A DNA stretch of 64,000 bases from Monoplex corrugatus. Taxonomy: Eukaryota; Mollusca; Gastropoda; Littorinimorpha; Ranellidae. The notes beneath the pieces were generated by a model that was not told the origin of the DNA, made no database searches, and saw nothing but the letters and a program-made list of their open reading frames with translations. Shown piece after piece: positions 21,710 through 52,467 of the stretch (within the stretch, counting starts at the first letter, position 1; the number at the start of each line of letters is the position of its first letter). A program made the position numbers and the translations under genes. The stretch spans positions 16,050,686 to 16,114,685 of the forward strand of contig JAPXFY010000023.1 of NCBI GenBank assembly GCA_030674185.1, written 5' to 3'.

Positions 21710-22329
21710 CTTATGGATCAAAAACAGGAGTGCTACTTTTTACACGTCAACAGAATTGCAATAATTTTGGTGTACACAACATTCACCCACATTTTCCACA
21801 ACGAAGACACACGATAAGCCTGCACACGTTTTACATAGGATAAACAAACTTCCCTCTTGTCCTTGAACTTGATACCCTTGACGAGATTATTCAGCACACA
21901 GCACACCATTCCATTTCACACAAGTCTCCTTTACAACATGATCAGAAAAACAAAATTCAGTCGACTCCAAAGCGAAAATTTATGGACGGGACAGGCAGAC
22001 GAATCCTGCTACGACTTCTACATCTAAAACACGTGGTCCAAACTATAATAAATGGCTTGTCTGGCATATGCATGCACACTCACTCCCAAACTGTTTTGTC
22101 ATGGAGTACAAAAAATATCACCACTGTGTGTTCCGTGCCGTAAAAATCATGAATCATTGTCAGGTAAAATCTGAGTACACAAACACAGAATACCACATAT
22201 TGTATGGGAGCCTCAAAATCAGTCCACATGGATCCTAATAATTATTACATGAATTTAATCGAAGTTATATTACTGGGTCCTTTCTTCAGCCTGTGAACGC
22301 ATATTCATAAACATTCCGACTTTCAGTTG
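21710..22329. other. Gene-free stretch
   Basis: No gene or recognised repeat seen. Confidence 0.5.
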
Positions 22330-22488
22330 CTTAAGCCGGTACACACATACAGACAGAGAGAGAGAGAGAGAAACAGACAGACAGACAGACAGACGACAGA
22401 CAGACAGACAGACAGAGAGAGTACTGATGACATGAGTAATGTATACTGCTAGTATTTACAAATCTCCCACCAAAAATCGAAACAATAC

Positions 22489-22520
<32 letters not shown>

Positions 22521-22545
22521 CCTGTCTCTGTTTCTCTCTCCCTCC

Positions 22546-22598
<53 letters not shown>

Positions 22599-22796
22599 TC
22601 TTCTATATATACAAATATATACAAAATAATAATATATTTCCCGAGAGAAACTTAATTTAGTCCTGTTGAATCAAGTCTGTCAAGAGAGGGAGAGAGTGAG
22701 AGAGAGAGGGGGGAGGGAGAGAGAGAGAACCTACTAATGACATGAGTAATATATTCTGCTGGTATTTACAAATCTCATTCCAAAAATCGAAACAAT

Positions 22797-22876
<80 letters not shown>

Positions 22877-22990
22877 GTCACTCTGTCACTCGCACACTCA
22901 CACACAAAGGAAAAAACAATAATAGTGTTTCCCAAGAAACAAAGTTATTTTAGTTCTGTTGAATCAGGTCTGTCAAGCCAGCCGAAGCTA
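22330..22990. repeat. Tandem duplication of about 300 bp with GACA/TCTG/TC microsatellites
   Basis: Two copies of a block are separated by about 300 bp. Copy 1 holds TATTTACAAATCTCCCACCA at 22453 and a TGTTGAATCAAGTCTGTCAAG at 22663. Copy 2 holds TATTTACAAATCTCATTCCA at 22761 and TGTTGAATCAGGTCTGTCAAG at 22958. Each contains a long pyrimidine microsatellite (22490-22595, 22798-22885). Confidence 0.8.
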
Positions 22991-23423
22991 ACTCTGTAGA
23001 GTGTAATTGAAGAATAGATGAAACTTTTTACATGAAGCGCTACCATGACTAAAGGGACATTACTATGCATTCATAAGAGACAGAGAAAGAGAGAGAGACA
23101 GAGAAGGAAACAGACAGATGGACAAACAGACAGACAGACAGAAGTGGGGGTGGGAGAAGGAACTACCTGTGACTTCACCCTGTCTTATTACTATCCCTGA
23201 TTTTCATTCTCAATATGTATCTGCCAGTTCTTAAAGGTTTGACAGATGCAGTCAAAGGAATTTCTCAAAACATTAAATCTGTGCTGTGAAATGTCTTCTC
23301 TTTCCCGCAGATGAGCATGAGCATATCTATGGCCAGGCCTAGGCTTACTCACTGAAACGTTAGGTCAAGTTGTCATAATAAAAGGTTTCCATGATACCTG
23401 TATCAAAATATGCTCACACATTA

Positions 23424-24363
23424 TTCATCATCATCAGGTGCCCCGCCGCATGGCGTTGGCGATCATGGACTTTCCATTTGTCCCTATCTCTCGTTGCCCC
23501 TAGCATCTCCCCCACCCTCCTCATCCCCAGCCACTCTGCAAGTCCGTCCAGCATTTTCTCCCTGGGTCTACCTGGTGCTCTCTTTCCCTCCAGCTTTCCC
23601 GCTGTGACCAGGTGCTCCAAATCCCCCTTCCTCATAAAATGGCCTATAAATGTTGCTGTCTTTTCCTAATCTTCCTTATGAGTGATCTACTTGTGTCTGC
23701 CTCCATCAAGACTGTCTCGTTTGTTTTCTTTGCTGTCCATCGAACTCTCAACATTCTTCTGAATCTCGTTTGTTTTCTTTGCTGTCCATCGAACTCTCAA
23801 CATTCTTCTGAAAAACCACATCTCGGCTGCCTCAATCTTGCTCTGGCTTTGCTTGCTGACTGTCCACGCCTCGCATCCGTACAACAGTATTGGTTCTATA
23901 TAACATTCAAGGACTCTCTTTCTGATGTTAATTGATAGGCATTTGTTGGTAAGAATGCTTGTCATCTTCTTGAATGCTGTTTTGGCCTGGCCGATTCTGC
24001 CAGCTATTTCCGATGTGCATCTGCCGTCTGATGAAATGACCGTTCCCAGGTATTTGAACTTATTAAGCTGTGTCAAGGTTGTGCCATTTGCTGTTATTTT
24101 GCTGAGGGGATTTCATGTTTTTTACTGATCACCATGACTTCAGTCTTCCTGCTGTTTAGTTCCAACCCCTTACCTTTGCTTTCTATTTCTATATATTCAC
24201 AAGGTTTTGTAGGTCCCTTTCATTTTCTGCAATTAGCACGGTGTCATCTGCGTACCGAATGTTGTTTATCATTTTCCCTCCAACCTTTAATCCAGGGTCT
24301 TCTTCCAGGTTTCTCATGATGTTTTCGCTATATAGTGAAAACAGATCTGGTGACAAAACACAG
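23424..24363 (-). mobile_element. RTE/BovB-like LINE copy 5 with 35-bp target duplication
   Basis: Minus strand, 5'-truncated within the RT palm (it starts at the GCVLSP-equivalent codons). It encodes FKYLGTVISSDGRCTSEIAG, YIEPILLYGCEAWTVSKQSQ and the GKRAPGRPREKMLDGLAEWL end. Flanks 23389-23423 and 24364-24398 are a 35-bp direct duplication (CCATGATACCTGTATCAAAA and so on) with a single G/A difference. A 47-bp internal tandem duplication at about 23718-23811 breaks the frame. Confidence 0.92.
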
Positions 24364-24398
24364 CCATGATACCTATATCAAAATATGCTCACACATTA

Positions 24399-25130
24399 AG
24401 AAAATGTATCCTGCAATTATGTCGATTTTGTTATTCCTTGAGTACAAAGGAACATAACTCCATGGTATAAAACAGCACATATGCAAGCATGTACTGAAAG
24501 AAATTGTAGATAAGGTACTCAAAAGTACTGTTCTTCTTGCATTGGTAATATAAAACCCGCATCCTCTAATTTTCAGGAATTTATTACACTTTCCATCATT
24601 GCAACACTTCTATGCAAAACACACGAACTTCACCTAAACACTTCGAACATAATAACCTATAATGAAATCCTAAAATAGAAAACAATGACGTTTGCCACAC
24701 ATATCTACCTTTTCTCCATTGATGTACTTTTCTTTAATCTTAAAGTGTTTTTTTTTTCATAAGTGAAAGTATGACATCGTACTGATGCCTAAATGATATT
24801 ATACGCACGTAGTACTGGTAGTTTTATAGTTGTGCTGTTTTACTGTGTCAACTGCGCGGAGAATTGCATTGAGAAATAAGTGTCAAAACCGACTATTTGT
24901 TTTTTTTGCAATATTTTTTTTTTTTGGGGGGGGGGGGGAGGGAAATAAAATAGAATCGCTTACTTTCCTTTGGTGTTTTTAATTCAAAATGGACTTAATC
25001 TTCACTACAAGTAATATCTTAGACATGTTATGCAATTTTTTCTCCTAATATTTTGTTTATTGTGTTCATTTAGTATAAGAACATAACGAATTACTTCTCC
25101 TTGTTAGATAACGAAATACTAAATGATAAA
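24399..25130. other. Gene-free stretch with T and G runs
   Basis: Holds T-runs at 24752 and 24914 and a G-run at 24926-24937. Nothing else recognised. Confidence 0.5.
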
Positions 25131-25134
25131 AAAA

Positions 25135-25316
25135 ATCACACACACACACACACACACACACTGAAGTACGGATATGAGGGCTGATCCGAAAGTCATCCCT
25201 GAAACACTTGAGATGATTTGAAAATATGCACACATTTTGAAACAAACAACAAAACAAAACAAACAAAATCCAAAAGCAAACACACAACACACACACACAA
25301 TCACACACACACACAC

Positions 25317-25386
<70 letters not shown>
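25135..25386. repeat. (CA)n microsatellites
   Basis: CA tract at 25135-25162 and a longer one at 25278-25386. ORFs across them are low-complexity artefacts. Confidence 0.95.
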
Positions 25387-25387
<1 letters not shown>

Positions 25388-25599
25388 CTGTACTAACATT
25401 AGGACTGGAACATAGTTCACACTAACACAAAAATGAACTAAACCCAATACAGTTTCGACTGTGGGTCTTCTACAGCGCACACTTCACGAAAAGAAAACAA
25501 ACAAACAAACAATAAACGGATAAAAGGAAAGAAAGGAAGGAATGTATGTATCAATGTATATATATATATAATTACATATGTAATACATATGTATTACAC

Positions 25600-26165
25600 A
25601 CACTTAAATGTGTACGTGTGAATTCATTCTTACCGACACAATCATTATATGGGGTCAGGGATGGCGACCCATGGTATATATCATATATATTACACACACT
25701 TATACATATGTACGTGTGAATTCATTCTTACCGACACAATCGTGTATTGGGGTCAGGGGATGGCGACCCATGGTATATATCATATATATTACACACACTT
25801 ATACATATGTACGTGTGAATTCATTCTTACCTGCACAATCATGTATTGGGGGGAGGGGATGGCGACCCATGGTATATATCATATGTATTACACACACTTA
25901 TACATATGTACGTGTGAATTCATTCTTACCGACACAATCATGTATTGGGATCAGGGGATGGCCATCCATGGTATATATCATATATATTACACACACTTAT
26001 ACATATGTACGTGTGAATTCATTCTTACCTGCACAATCATGTATTGGGGTCAGGGGATGGTGATCCATGGTATATATCATATATATTACACACACTTATA
26101 CATATGTACGTGTGAATTCATTCTTACCTGCACAACCATGTATTGGGGGGAGGGGATGGCGATCC
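25600..26165. repeat. About 100-bp tandem repeat, 5-6 copies
   Basis: The unit includes GTGTGAATTCATTCTTACC, then CACAATCATGTATTGGGGTC, AGGGGATGGCGACCCATGGT and ATATATCATATATATTACAC. Successive starts near 25613, 25712, 25812 and 25910 give a period of about 100 bp. Units alternate between GACACAATC and TGCACAATC variants. Long ORFs through it come from the repeat. Confidence 0.92.
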
Positions 26166-26446
26166 ATGGTTCTGGTAACTTTCCAGCGCCCTCCACCCGA
26201 CCGACTCCACCACTGGCACTGGCTGGCCTAGCGCTTCTGACGCATATAAATCACCACAGGACGTGTCATCTGTTGGCTCATTCCTCATTTCACCCATTCG
26301 ATTACCATCCAGGGTGGATCAGAGAACCGAATAAAGCATCGGTTTCTCACAATGCTTTAAAATTATTGAAGGCTTCAAAAATTGTTTTCGCTAGTCCTCG
26401 TATACTCTAGGAGTGGTAGGACTTTAAAACTTACTAAACTAACTAA
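26166..26446. other. Unassigned stretch ending in an (ACTAA)n-like tail
   Basis: Ends with TTACTAAACTAACTAACTAA, like the tail of LINE C, so it may be the 3' end of a retroelement. No coding signature found. Confidence 0.35.
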
Positions 26447-26667
26447 CTAACATCTGTTGGCATCACCGGGTGCCGTGTTGGCCGCTGCAGTCAATGACAC
26501 CAACAGGGTTAGCCTCCTCCCTTTAGTCCGGTCTTCTCTGGCCCTGCTGACTTCATGGATTCTCATGCCGCTGGATTCGGTGCTGTTGCCAATGAGAGAA
26601 ACTTGTAGTCTGCCTCTTTTTCTTTTTACCTCAGTCTTGCCTTGTAAGACAGTCTTCATAAGGTCAG

Positions 26668-27166
26668 GAACCAGAAGCACAAGCAAACCAAAGTAAGCGC
26701 GTATTCAACACAACAAGACAAGACAAGCGCAAATTTTCGGCCAATCGGCCTTTGTCAAGCGCGAATGCACGGTCACAAACAGACCACAAACAACACCAAA
26801 CAACGGATAATAAGAAGAGGACTAAAAACTTCCCTGCCGCCTCGTCCAGTGGATAAAAAGGGACCAAATGGAACTTCCCTGCCGCCTCGTCCAGTGGATA
26901 AAAAGGGACCAAATGGAATGATTCCATTTGGTCCCTTTTTATCCACTGGACGAGGCGGCAGGGAAGTTTTTAGTCCTCTTCTTATTATCCGTTGTTTGGT
27001 GTTGTTTGTGGTCTGTTTGTGACTGTGCATTCGCGCTTGACAAAGGCCGATTGGCCGAAAATTTGCGCTTGTCTTGTCTTGTTGTGTTGAATACGCGCTT
27101 ACTTTGGTTTGCTTGTTCTTCTGGTTCCTGTTTGCTTGGGCGCGGGCAGTCGCACTTGTTTTGGAT
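26668..27166. mobile_element. Palindromic insertion 1 in LINE E
   Basis: A 499-bp insertion flanked by the 13-bp duplication TTCATAAGGTCAG (26655-26667, 27167-27179). About 206 bp are present as inverted arms meeting at GGAATGATTCC (26915-26925). The left arm also carries a 45-bp tandem duplication (AACTTCCCTGCCGCCTCGTC block). The right side extends beyond the palindrome with GGGCGCGGGCAGTCGCACTT. No protein-coding signature. Its 3' part is shared with insertion 2. Confidence 0.85.
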
Positions 27167-27229
27167 TTCATAAGGTCAGTCTCTTGGTTTCGTAGTGCAT
27201 GGCCTACATATCTTAATTTTCTTTTATTT

Positions 27230-27454
27230 GAGAAAAAGACTGAAACTTCCCTGCTGCTGTCTTGGAAGTTTCAGCCTTTTTCTCAATTTTTTTTGTATCT
27301 AGTGTTTGTTTGTTTGTAATCTTACGCTTGACAGTTGGCCGAAAATTTGCGCCTGTCTTGTTTTGTTGTATTAAATACGCGTTCATATTCTTCTTTCGTG
27401 TTTTTTTTTCTGGTTCCTGTTTGCTTGAACGCGGGCAGTCACACTTGTTTTGGA
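27230..27454. mobile_element. Palindromic insertion 2 in LINE E
   Basis: A 225-bp insertion flanked by TTTTCTTTTATTT (27217-27229) and TTTTCTTTCATTT (27455-27467), a 13-bp duplication with one mismatch. It begins with a hairpin, GAGAAAAAGACTGAAACTTC, whose inverse ends near 27286. The rest matches the 3' part of insertion 1: GGCCGAAAATTTGCGCCTGT through TTCTGGTTCCTGTTTGCTTG to ACACTTGTTTTGGATTTT. It is therefore a second copy of the same family. Confidence 0.8.
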
Positions 27455-28204
27455 TTTTCTTTCATTTATTAATGATAGAAGTTTTCTTGCTGTTCCCAAT
27501 TCGTTTAGTATGCTTTCATCTGTTCTTCTATCTGTCCAACTGACCCTGAGCAGCCTCCTAAAAAAACACATATCAGCTGCTGCAATTCTTTTGTCATCAT
27601 CTTTTCTTTGTGCCAGGATTCGCAGCCATATAACATGACATGCCATACTAGGCATTTCAATATTTTCATTTTTAGATCGAGAGGAATGCTGCGATCTTAT
27701 AGACGTTGTTTAGTTGGATCATTCTGCATTTAGCCATGCCTATTCTTGTTTTTATATCTTTGGTACAAGATCGATCCATTATTTGTTTTGACTGAGCCTA
27801 GATATTTAAATCTTTGACATTTTCTAAAGGAGTTTTATCAATCTTTATTTCATGTTCTGTTAAACAACTGATTCTGGCAATATACAGCACTTTTGTCTTT
27901 TTGGCATTAAGCTTGAGACCGGCTCTTCTACCTGTTTCATCTACTCTGTGTAGAGCTCTTTTTATGCTAGTGTCTTTTGGTAGTGTTGTGAAAAAAACAC
28001 ACAAAAAAACTATCATCAGCGTAGCCCAGATTTGTTGTATTTCTGCCACCTATCTTCAGACCCATGTCTTCAGTATCAGACTCTCTCATTACTTTCTCTG
28101 TATATATGTTGAAAAGGTGAGGTGAGAGGATACGTCCTTGCCCGACTCCTTTCGAGATAGGCCGTGTATGAGTGTTTAAATTCCCGGTACGACCTGATTG
28201 GTTG

Positions 28205-28260
28205 ATTGTTGAGCATGTGACTACCACTGCCCCATAAAAGATTAAAGCCGGGGTTGATAC
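28205..28260 (+). promoter_or_regulatory. Probable hnRNP promoter
   Basis: Just downstream of the LINE E break, GATTGGTTGATTG (inverted CCAAT-like) is followed by CCCCATAAAAG, a TATA-like sequence, about 20-30 bp before a plausible transcript start. It is placed here because a good splice donor at 28350 is followed by the hnRNP coding exon acceptor at 30846. Experimental 5' ends are not visible. Confidence 0.35.
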
Positions 28261-28349
28261 TTCCTCTCTCACTATTTCATCAAATTAAGGGAACAGGAGT
28301 AGTTCTAGGTAAGACGCTGTCAGCTTCGCCTTGTTCATCAACCATACAG
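28240..28349 (+). other. Probable non-coding first exon of the hnRNP gene
   Basis: Ends at CATACAG with donor GTAAGC at 28350. It is joined in this model to the acceptor TTTCAG ending at 30846. Exon start is a guess. Confidence 0.4.
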
Positions 28350-29164
28350 GTAAGCGAAAGTCATTCTTTGTTTATTTCTTTGTATGTTTTTTTTAACTTG
28401 CACAATGGAGACATGGGTCTGGCAATGCAGTCGCGGTGGAGGGCATGTTGTTCATGGTCGCCGCCATGTTATTTTAGACCCGTCTCATTCACTTCATGGA
28501 TTTGCTATCTCGCATTTTCTTCACAATTTTTCGAACAAACGTCCAGAAACGAAGGCATAATGGTTTTATCCCAGAAACAAAACTTTCTATAATATCCTGG
28601 CTTACTCGGGAGGCAGATATATATGCGACATAGGTTTTAGAATCTTAACAAAAGCGAACAGTCGATCGACGATTGACTCGTCACAATGACACGTGCTTGC
28701 ATGGCGAGTAAAAATGCCAGCAAGGGTATTGAAGTAACAGATAACAGGGTAAAGATCTCGAATTCCTGAATTGCAGTGTTAAAAATTATATGGGATGGAG
28801 CCATGGGCGATATTGGATCTACTGTTAGTAGTGTTACAGAAAGAGCAGATTTTGTGTCCGTTGGAAAAGTCCAAGAACTCGTCGGTCGGCTCTGTTTCTG
28901 TAGCAAAAAGTAGAACACTAGATATAGAGTCTAGTTGCTAGCTTGTATCGCCAGTGGCTCCATTCGGTATAAAATTGCAGTACCGGCAAGACGAGAGCCC
29001 ATCATTTAGGCCCCCTACACTGTTCCGGATCCGCGGTTGGATAATGGGTGCAGTTAAGTCTCTGAAAACACCGGTTCTCACAAAGAAGTTATTATATAGG
29101 CCTAGCCCTATACAGCGTTGGGCCCAGTTAGCATAACGTAGAAAGAGGAGGTGCTGTTGGCAAA

Positions 29165-29345
29165 CTTTTTGTGTGGCTGAATTAGCGCATTGGTTAGAGT
29201 GCCATGCCATGCCATGAGCTATAACCCAGGGATCTTGGGTTTGATCTTCAAGTAGACCTTTTGTTTCACTATCACAGATTGTCTAGCGTTGTGAACTCTC
29301 ACTACAGTTTGGTATCGAGTTTACTGGCCAATTTGTCGCCCATCT
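29165..29345 (+). mobile_element. tRNA-like SINE remnant
   Basis: GGCTGAATTAGCGCATTGGT followed by TAGAGTGCC resembles a pol III A box. GGGATCTTGGGTTTGATCTT downstream resembles a B box at the expected distance. CCATG is tripled between them. The fold does not make a proper tRNA cloverleaf. Confidence 0.5.
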
Positions 29346-30327
29346 TGATGTTTGAAATCATTCTGGTGTCGGCTAGTTTGTCATCTTGATCACCCACCCA
29401 GCTTACTGTTTCAAGGCAGCCAGCACTTTAAGGTTTTGTATAGGCACAAAGAGACGGGCAGATTATCATTGGGTAGGCTCAAGGAATCTGCCAGATTACT
29501 GATTGTAGTGAATGAATCCCTCTTGATGAAACATGCATTTAGACCTGTTACTTCCTGGCAATCTATTTGTGGAGAAAATGGTGCAGTTCATATCTCACAC
29601 GGTTTAGGTGCCTCTTCATCATGAGAGCTAAACTGCACCATTGTTATCTATTAGGCCTAATATCAGGCTTAGTCCAAACCCTAGCTTTTCTGCAAAAACT
29701 GGCTGGATGTCTGAGGTTCTGACAGACTTTTGAAACTGCTGATGCAGAATCCGCGGTACTACAGAATCAAAACTGAAAGACTACAGTGAAGACTGAACAA
29801 TGAACTGCCTGTTTTCCTGATCTGTAAGGAGATGGAGGATAGAATTAAAGCATGGTGAGGTGGGTAGAATTAAAAAAAGAATGACAGCTGATGTGGGGAT
29901 GGTTCAAGTTGTATGTGTTGGCAGCACCAACTGCTATAAATTTACCAGTGCAACTGCAAGAGAATTTGAAAAATTAACTTTTCATTGCATTTCTTTTCGT
30001 AACCATTGTTGCATGACCAAAAAAAGTTCTAGTCAAGTTGGAATGCTTAATAAATATATTGTGTATCACTATCAATTGCTGTAGTAGATTTTTGTTTATA
30101 GTCCTACGATCGTTATATATTTTAAAAGGTACTGGACATGTACACTTTTTGCGCTTTATTTTATGTAGGCTAGGCCCTACTTTGCTTTTACGTACAATCC
30201 ATCATCTGCAGAAACTTTTTGTACATAATTGGGATAATGAACATGACATAGAATTTAGTTATTAAATTAGGAATGATTAGTGAATACATGCATTGACTGT
30301 ATATTTTTTAGCTCTAGAACTAGAAGT

Positions 30328-30373
30328 CAGGGCTTAAAACGTTCCGCGTCTGGGCGGAATTCTGCGATTTCGG

Positions 30374-30409
<36 letters not shown>

Positions 30410-30526
30410 TCCGTGATCAGCTTGCAAGCGTTCATAGCAACGGCGCGCAAGTTACGGCCCCTAATTTGCCCCCCTACCCCCGGACCCCCTAGTTTCAGTG
30501 GTTTTTTCCTCCTGTTTTAAGCCCTG
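30328..30526. mobile_element. hAT-like MITE with 6-bp target duplication
   Basis: A 199-bp element with perfect 13-bp TIRs CAGGGCTTAAAAC / GTTTTAAGCCCTG, flanked by AGAAGT at 30322-30327 and 30527-30532. Its subterminal sequence (CGTCTGGGCGGAATTC, GCATCCGTGATC, CCCTAGTTTCAGTGG) matches the 1371-bp element at 46806-48176, so it is a deletion derivative of it. A 27-base A run sits at about 30379-30405. Confidence 0.88.
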
Positions 30527-30828
30527 AGAAGTGTGATGTGTAGTTCTAAACAGTTTTAGGTTTTCAGGCCAGTTTGTTTTAGTTTACAGATTGCAAAAGA
30601 CAAATACTGTGAGCTGAACAGTCTTTGTGAGTTTGTGGCAAGCCTGATGCAATGGTCTTGCGACATCTTGATCAGCCTTCGAAAGGCAGAAATAGCCTTA
30701 AAGTTGCACAGTCACAAATTGCATTACAGTTTAAGTTAGACAGTTGCACTCTGATTTCTATATGAATTTGCTACCTGGTGTAATCTAACACTCATTAACA
30801 GTAATATAGTTCCGTGTGTAGTGATTGA

Positions 30829-51376
<20,548 letters not shown>

Positions 51377-51546
51377 TTCTCTACATACGTCCCCATGGGG
51401 ACTCTCTTCAAGGTGAGTGTGTGTCGGTCTGAACGGTGGTGGTTTTCTTGTAGTTCTGTAGTAGTGTCCTTGTTGAATTGGTTTGAGCATGACTTTGATA
51501 TATGGTGGTCATGGGTACAAGCCCTGAAGTGAGCCATTTTTTTTAG

Positions 51547-51695
51547 CCCTTTCTTGCACCCTATTCACCATCTGCAAAAACTGAACCCTATCGACTTCAT
51601 CCTATCCACCAGCTTCCTGCAGGATAGGGTAAGGGAATTAAAGGGTTAAGTGTTTGTTTTGCTAGCATGGTGGACAGGGTGCAGGAGTCAAAGAG
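51547..51695. mobile_element. piggyBac-like MITE with nested inner copy (decayed)
   Basis: Runs from CCCTTTCTTGCACCCTATTC to GTGCAGGAGTCAAAGAG followed by TTAA. It contains the inner CCACCAGCTTCCTGCAGGAT palindrome and GTGTTTGTTTTGCTAGCATG as in 21518-21702. Confidence 0.7.
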
Positions 51696-52467
51696 TTAAG
51701 TTGTGCGCAGTGATGTCAGTAAGTGGGCAAACAGTGTACGGCACTCTGTAAAATTTCTTCTGTATGGTAGGTGTGGCCCCAGGACCTATCCAGCGCAAAG
51801 GATGTGTGTGTAGATGTGTGGCTTATGCCATGATCATTATGGATCTTCTCCATATGGCATCAGTGGTGTTAGTCCATGTGGAATGTGTTCAGAGGGCAGA
51901 CATGCTCTCTTCAGGAAACAAACTGTAGTTCTGAGCAATGTTTTTTCAGATTGTGTATTCTGGTTTGTTTTCATATTTCCATTAGCCAGACTGTTGTAGC
52001 CCACAGTATGTTTTTTGCGTGTAATTATTCTGTGTGAATGCACACACAAAGGGGTTTAGGGACATGAGTAGGTCTGCAGGTATCTTGGATATAGAGATTG
52101 GAAAAAATATCCACCAGTTGCAGGCATTCAGTTGGGCAGGGTTAAACTTGCAGTTAGAAGACTATGTCTGGACCTCTTGTCTTCACCTGTTTTCCAACAT
52201 CTTTAAGGTGGTTTAGTTTAATTACACATACTATACCGTGGCTCACAAATGCAATAAGCGGCAGCGGTTTGCCAATTCTGCCTCGTAACAATAAAGTCCG
52301 AAGGGACAGTAACTCTGAGAGTGTCTACGTCTTGCGCATGCGCAGGTGCTCTTCCTCTTTTCTCGGCAGCCATCTTCCAGCTCGCCTCGTACGCTCTGAG
52401 CAGCTAAGTATTTTTCGATTTCGCTACGCGATCGATCGATTGTCGTTGTTGTTTTTGTGTCTTGCCT

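Larger units (their letters stand above)
26447..28190 (-). pseudogene. LINE E, minus-strand RT and C-terminus, split by two insertions
   Basis: Reading 5' to 3' on the minus strand: RT palm SKGVGQGRILSPHLFNIYTE and NTTNLGYADDSFF (28180-27960) with the YADD motif, then GLKLNAKKTKVLYIA (to about 27800). The thumb segment RIAAADMCFFRRLLRVSWTD follows (27655-27468). Insertion 2 (27230-27454) interrupts at SLINERK. The frame resumes as RKLRYVGHALRNQETDLMK (27229-27167). Insertion 1 (26668-27166) interrupts again, and the end GKTEVKRKRGRLQVSLIGN to TAAANTAPGDAN is at 26640-26450. It resembles RTE-type C-termini and carries several stops and frameshifts. Its 5' break lies right next to the probable hnRNP promoter. 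Confidence 0.78.

Noticed and set aside
25608..26410. ORFs of 151 and 253 codons
   Set aside because: They follow the 100-bp tandem repeat and contain repeated peptides only.
29165..29255. A functional tRNA gene
   Set aside because: A- and B-box-like motifs are present but no cloverleaf with paired acceptor stem could be drawn; a SINE remnant fits better.
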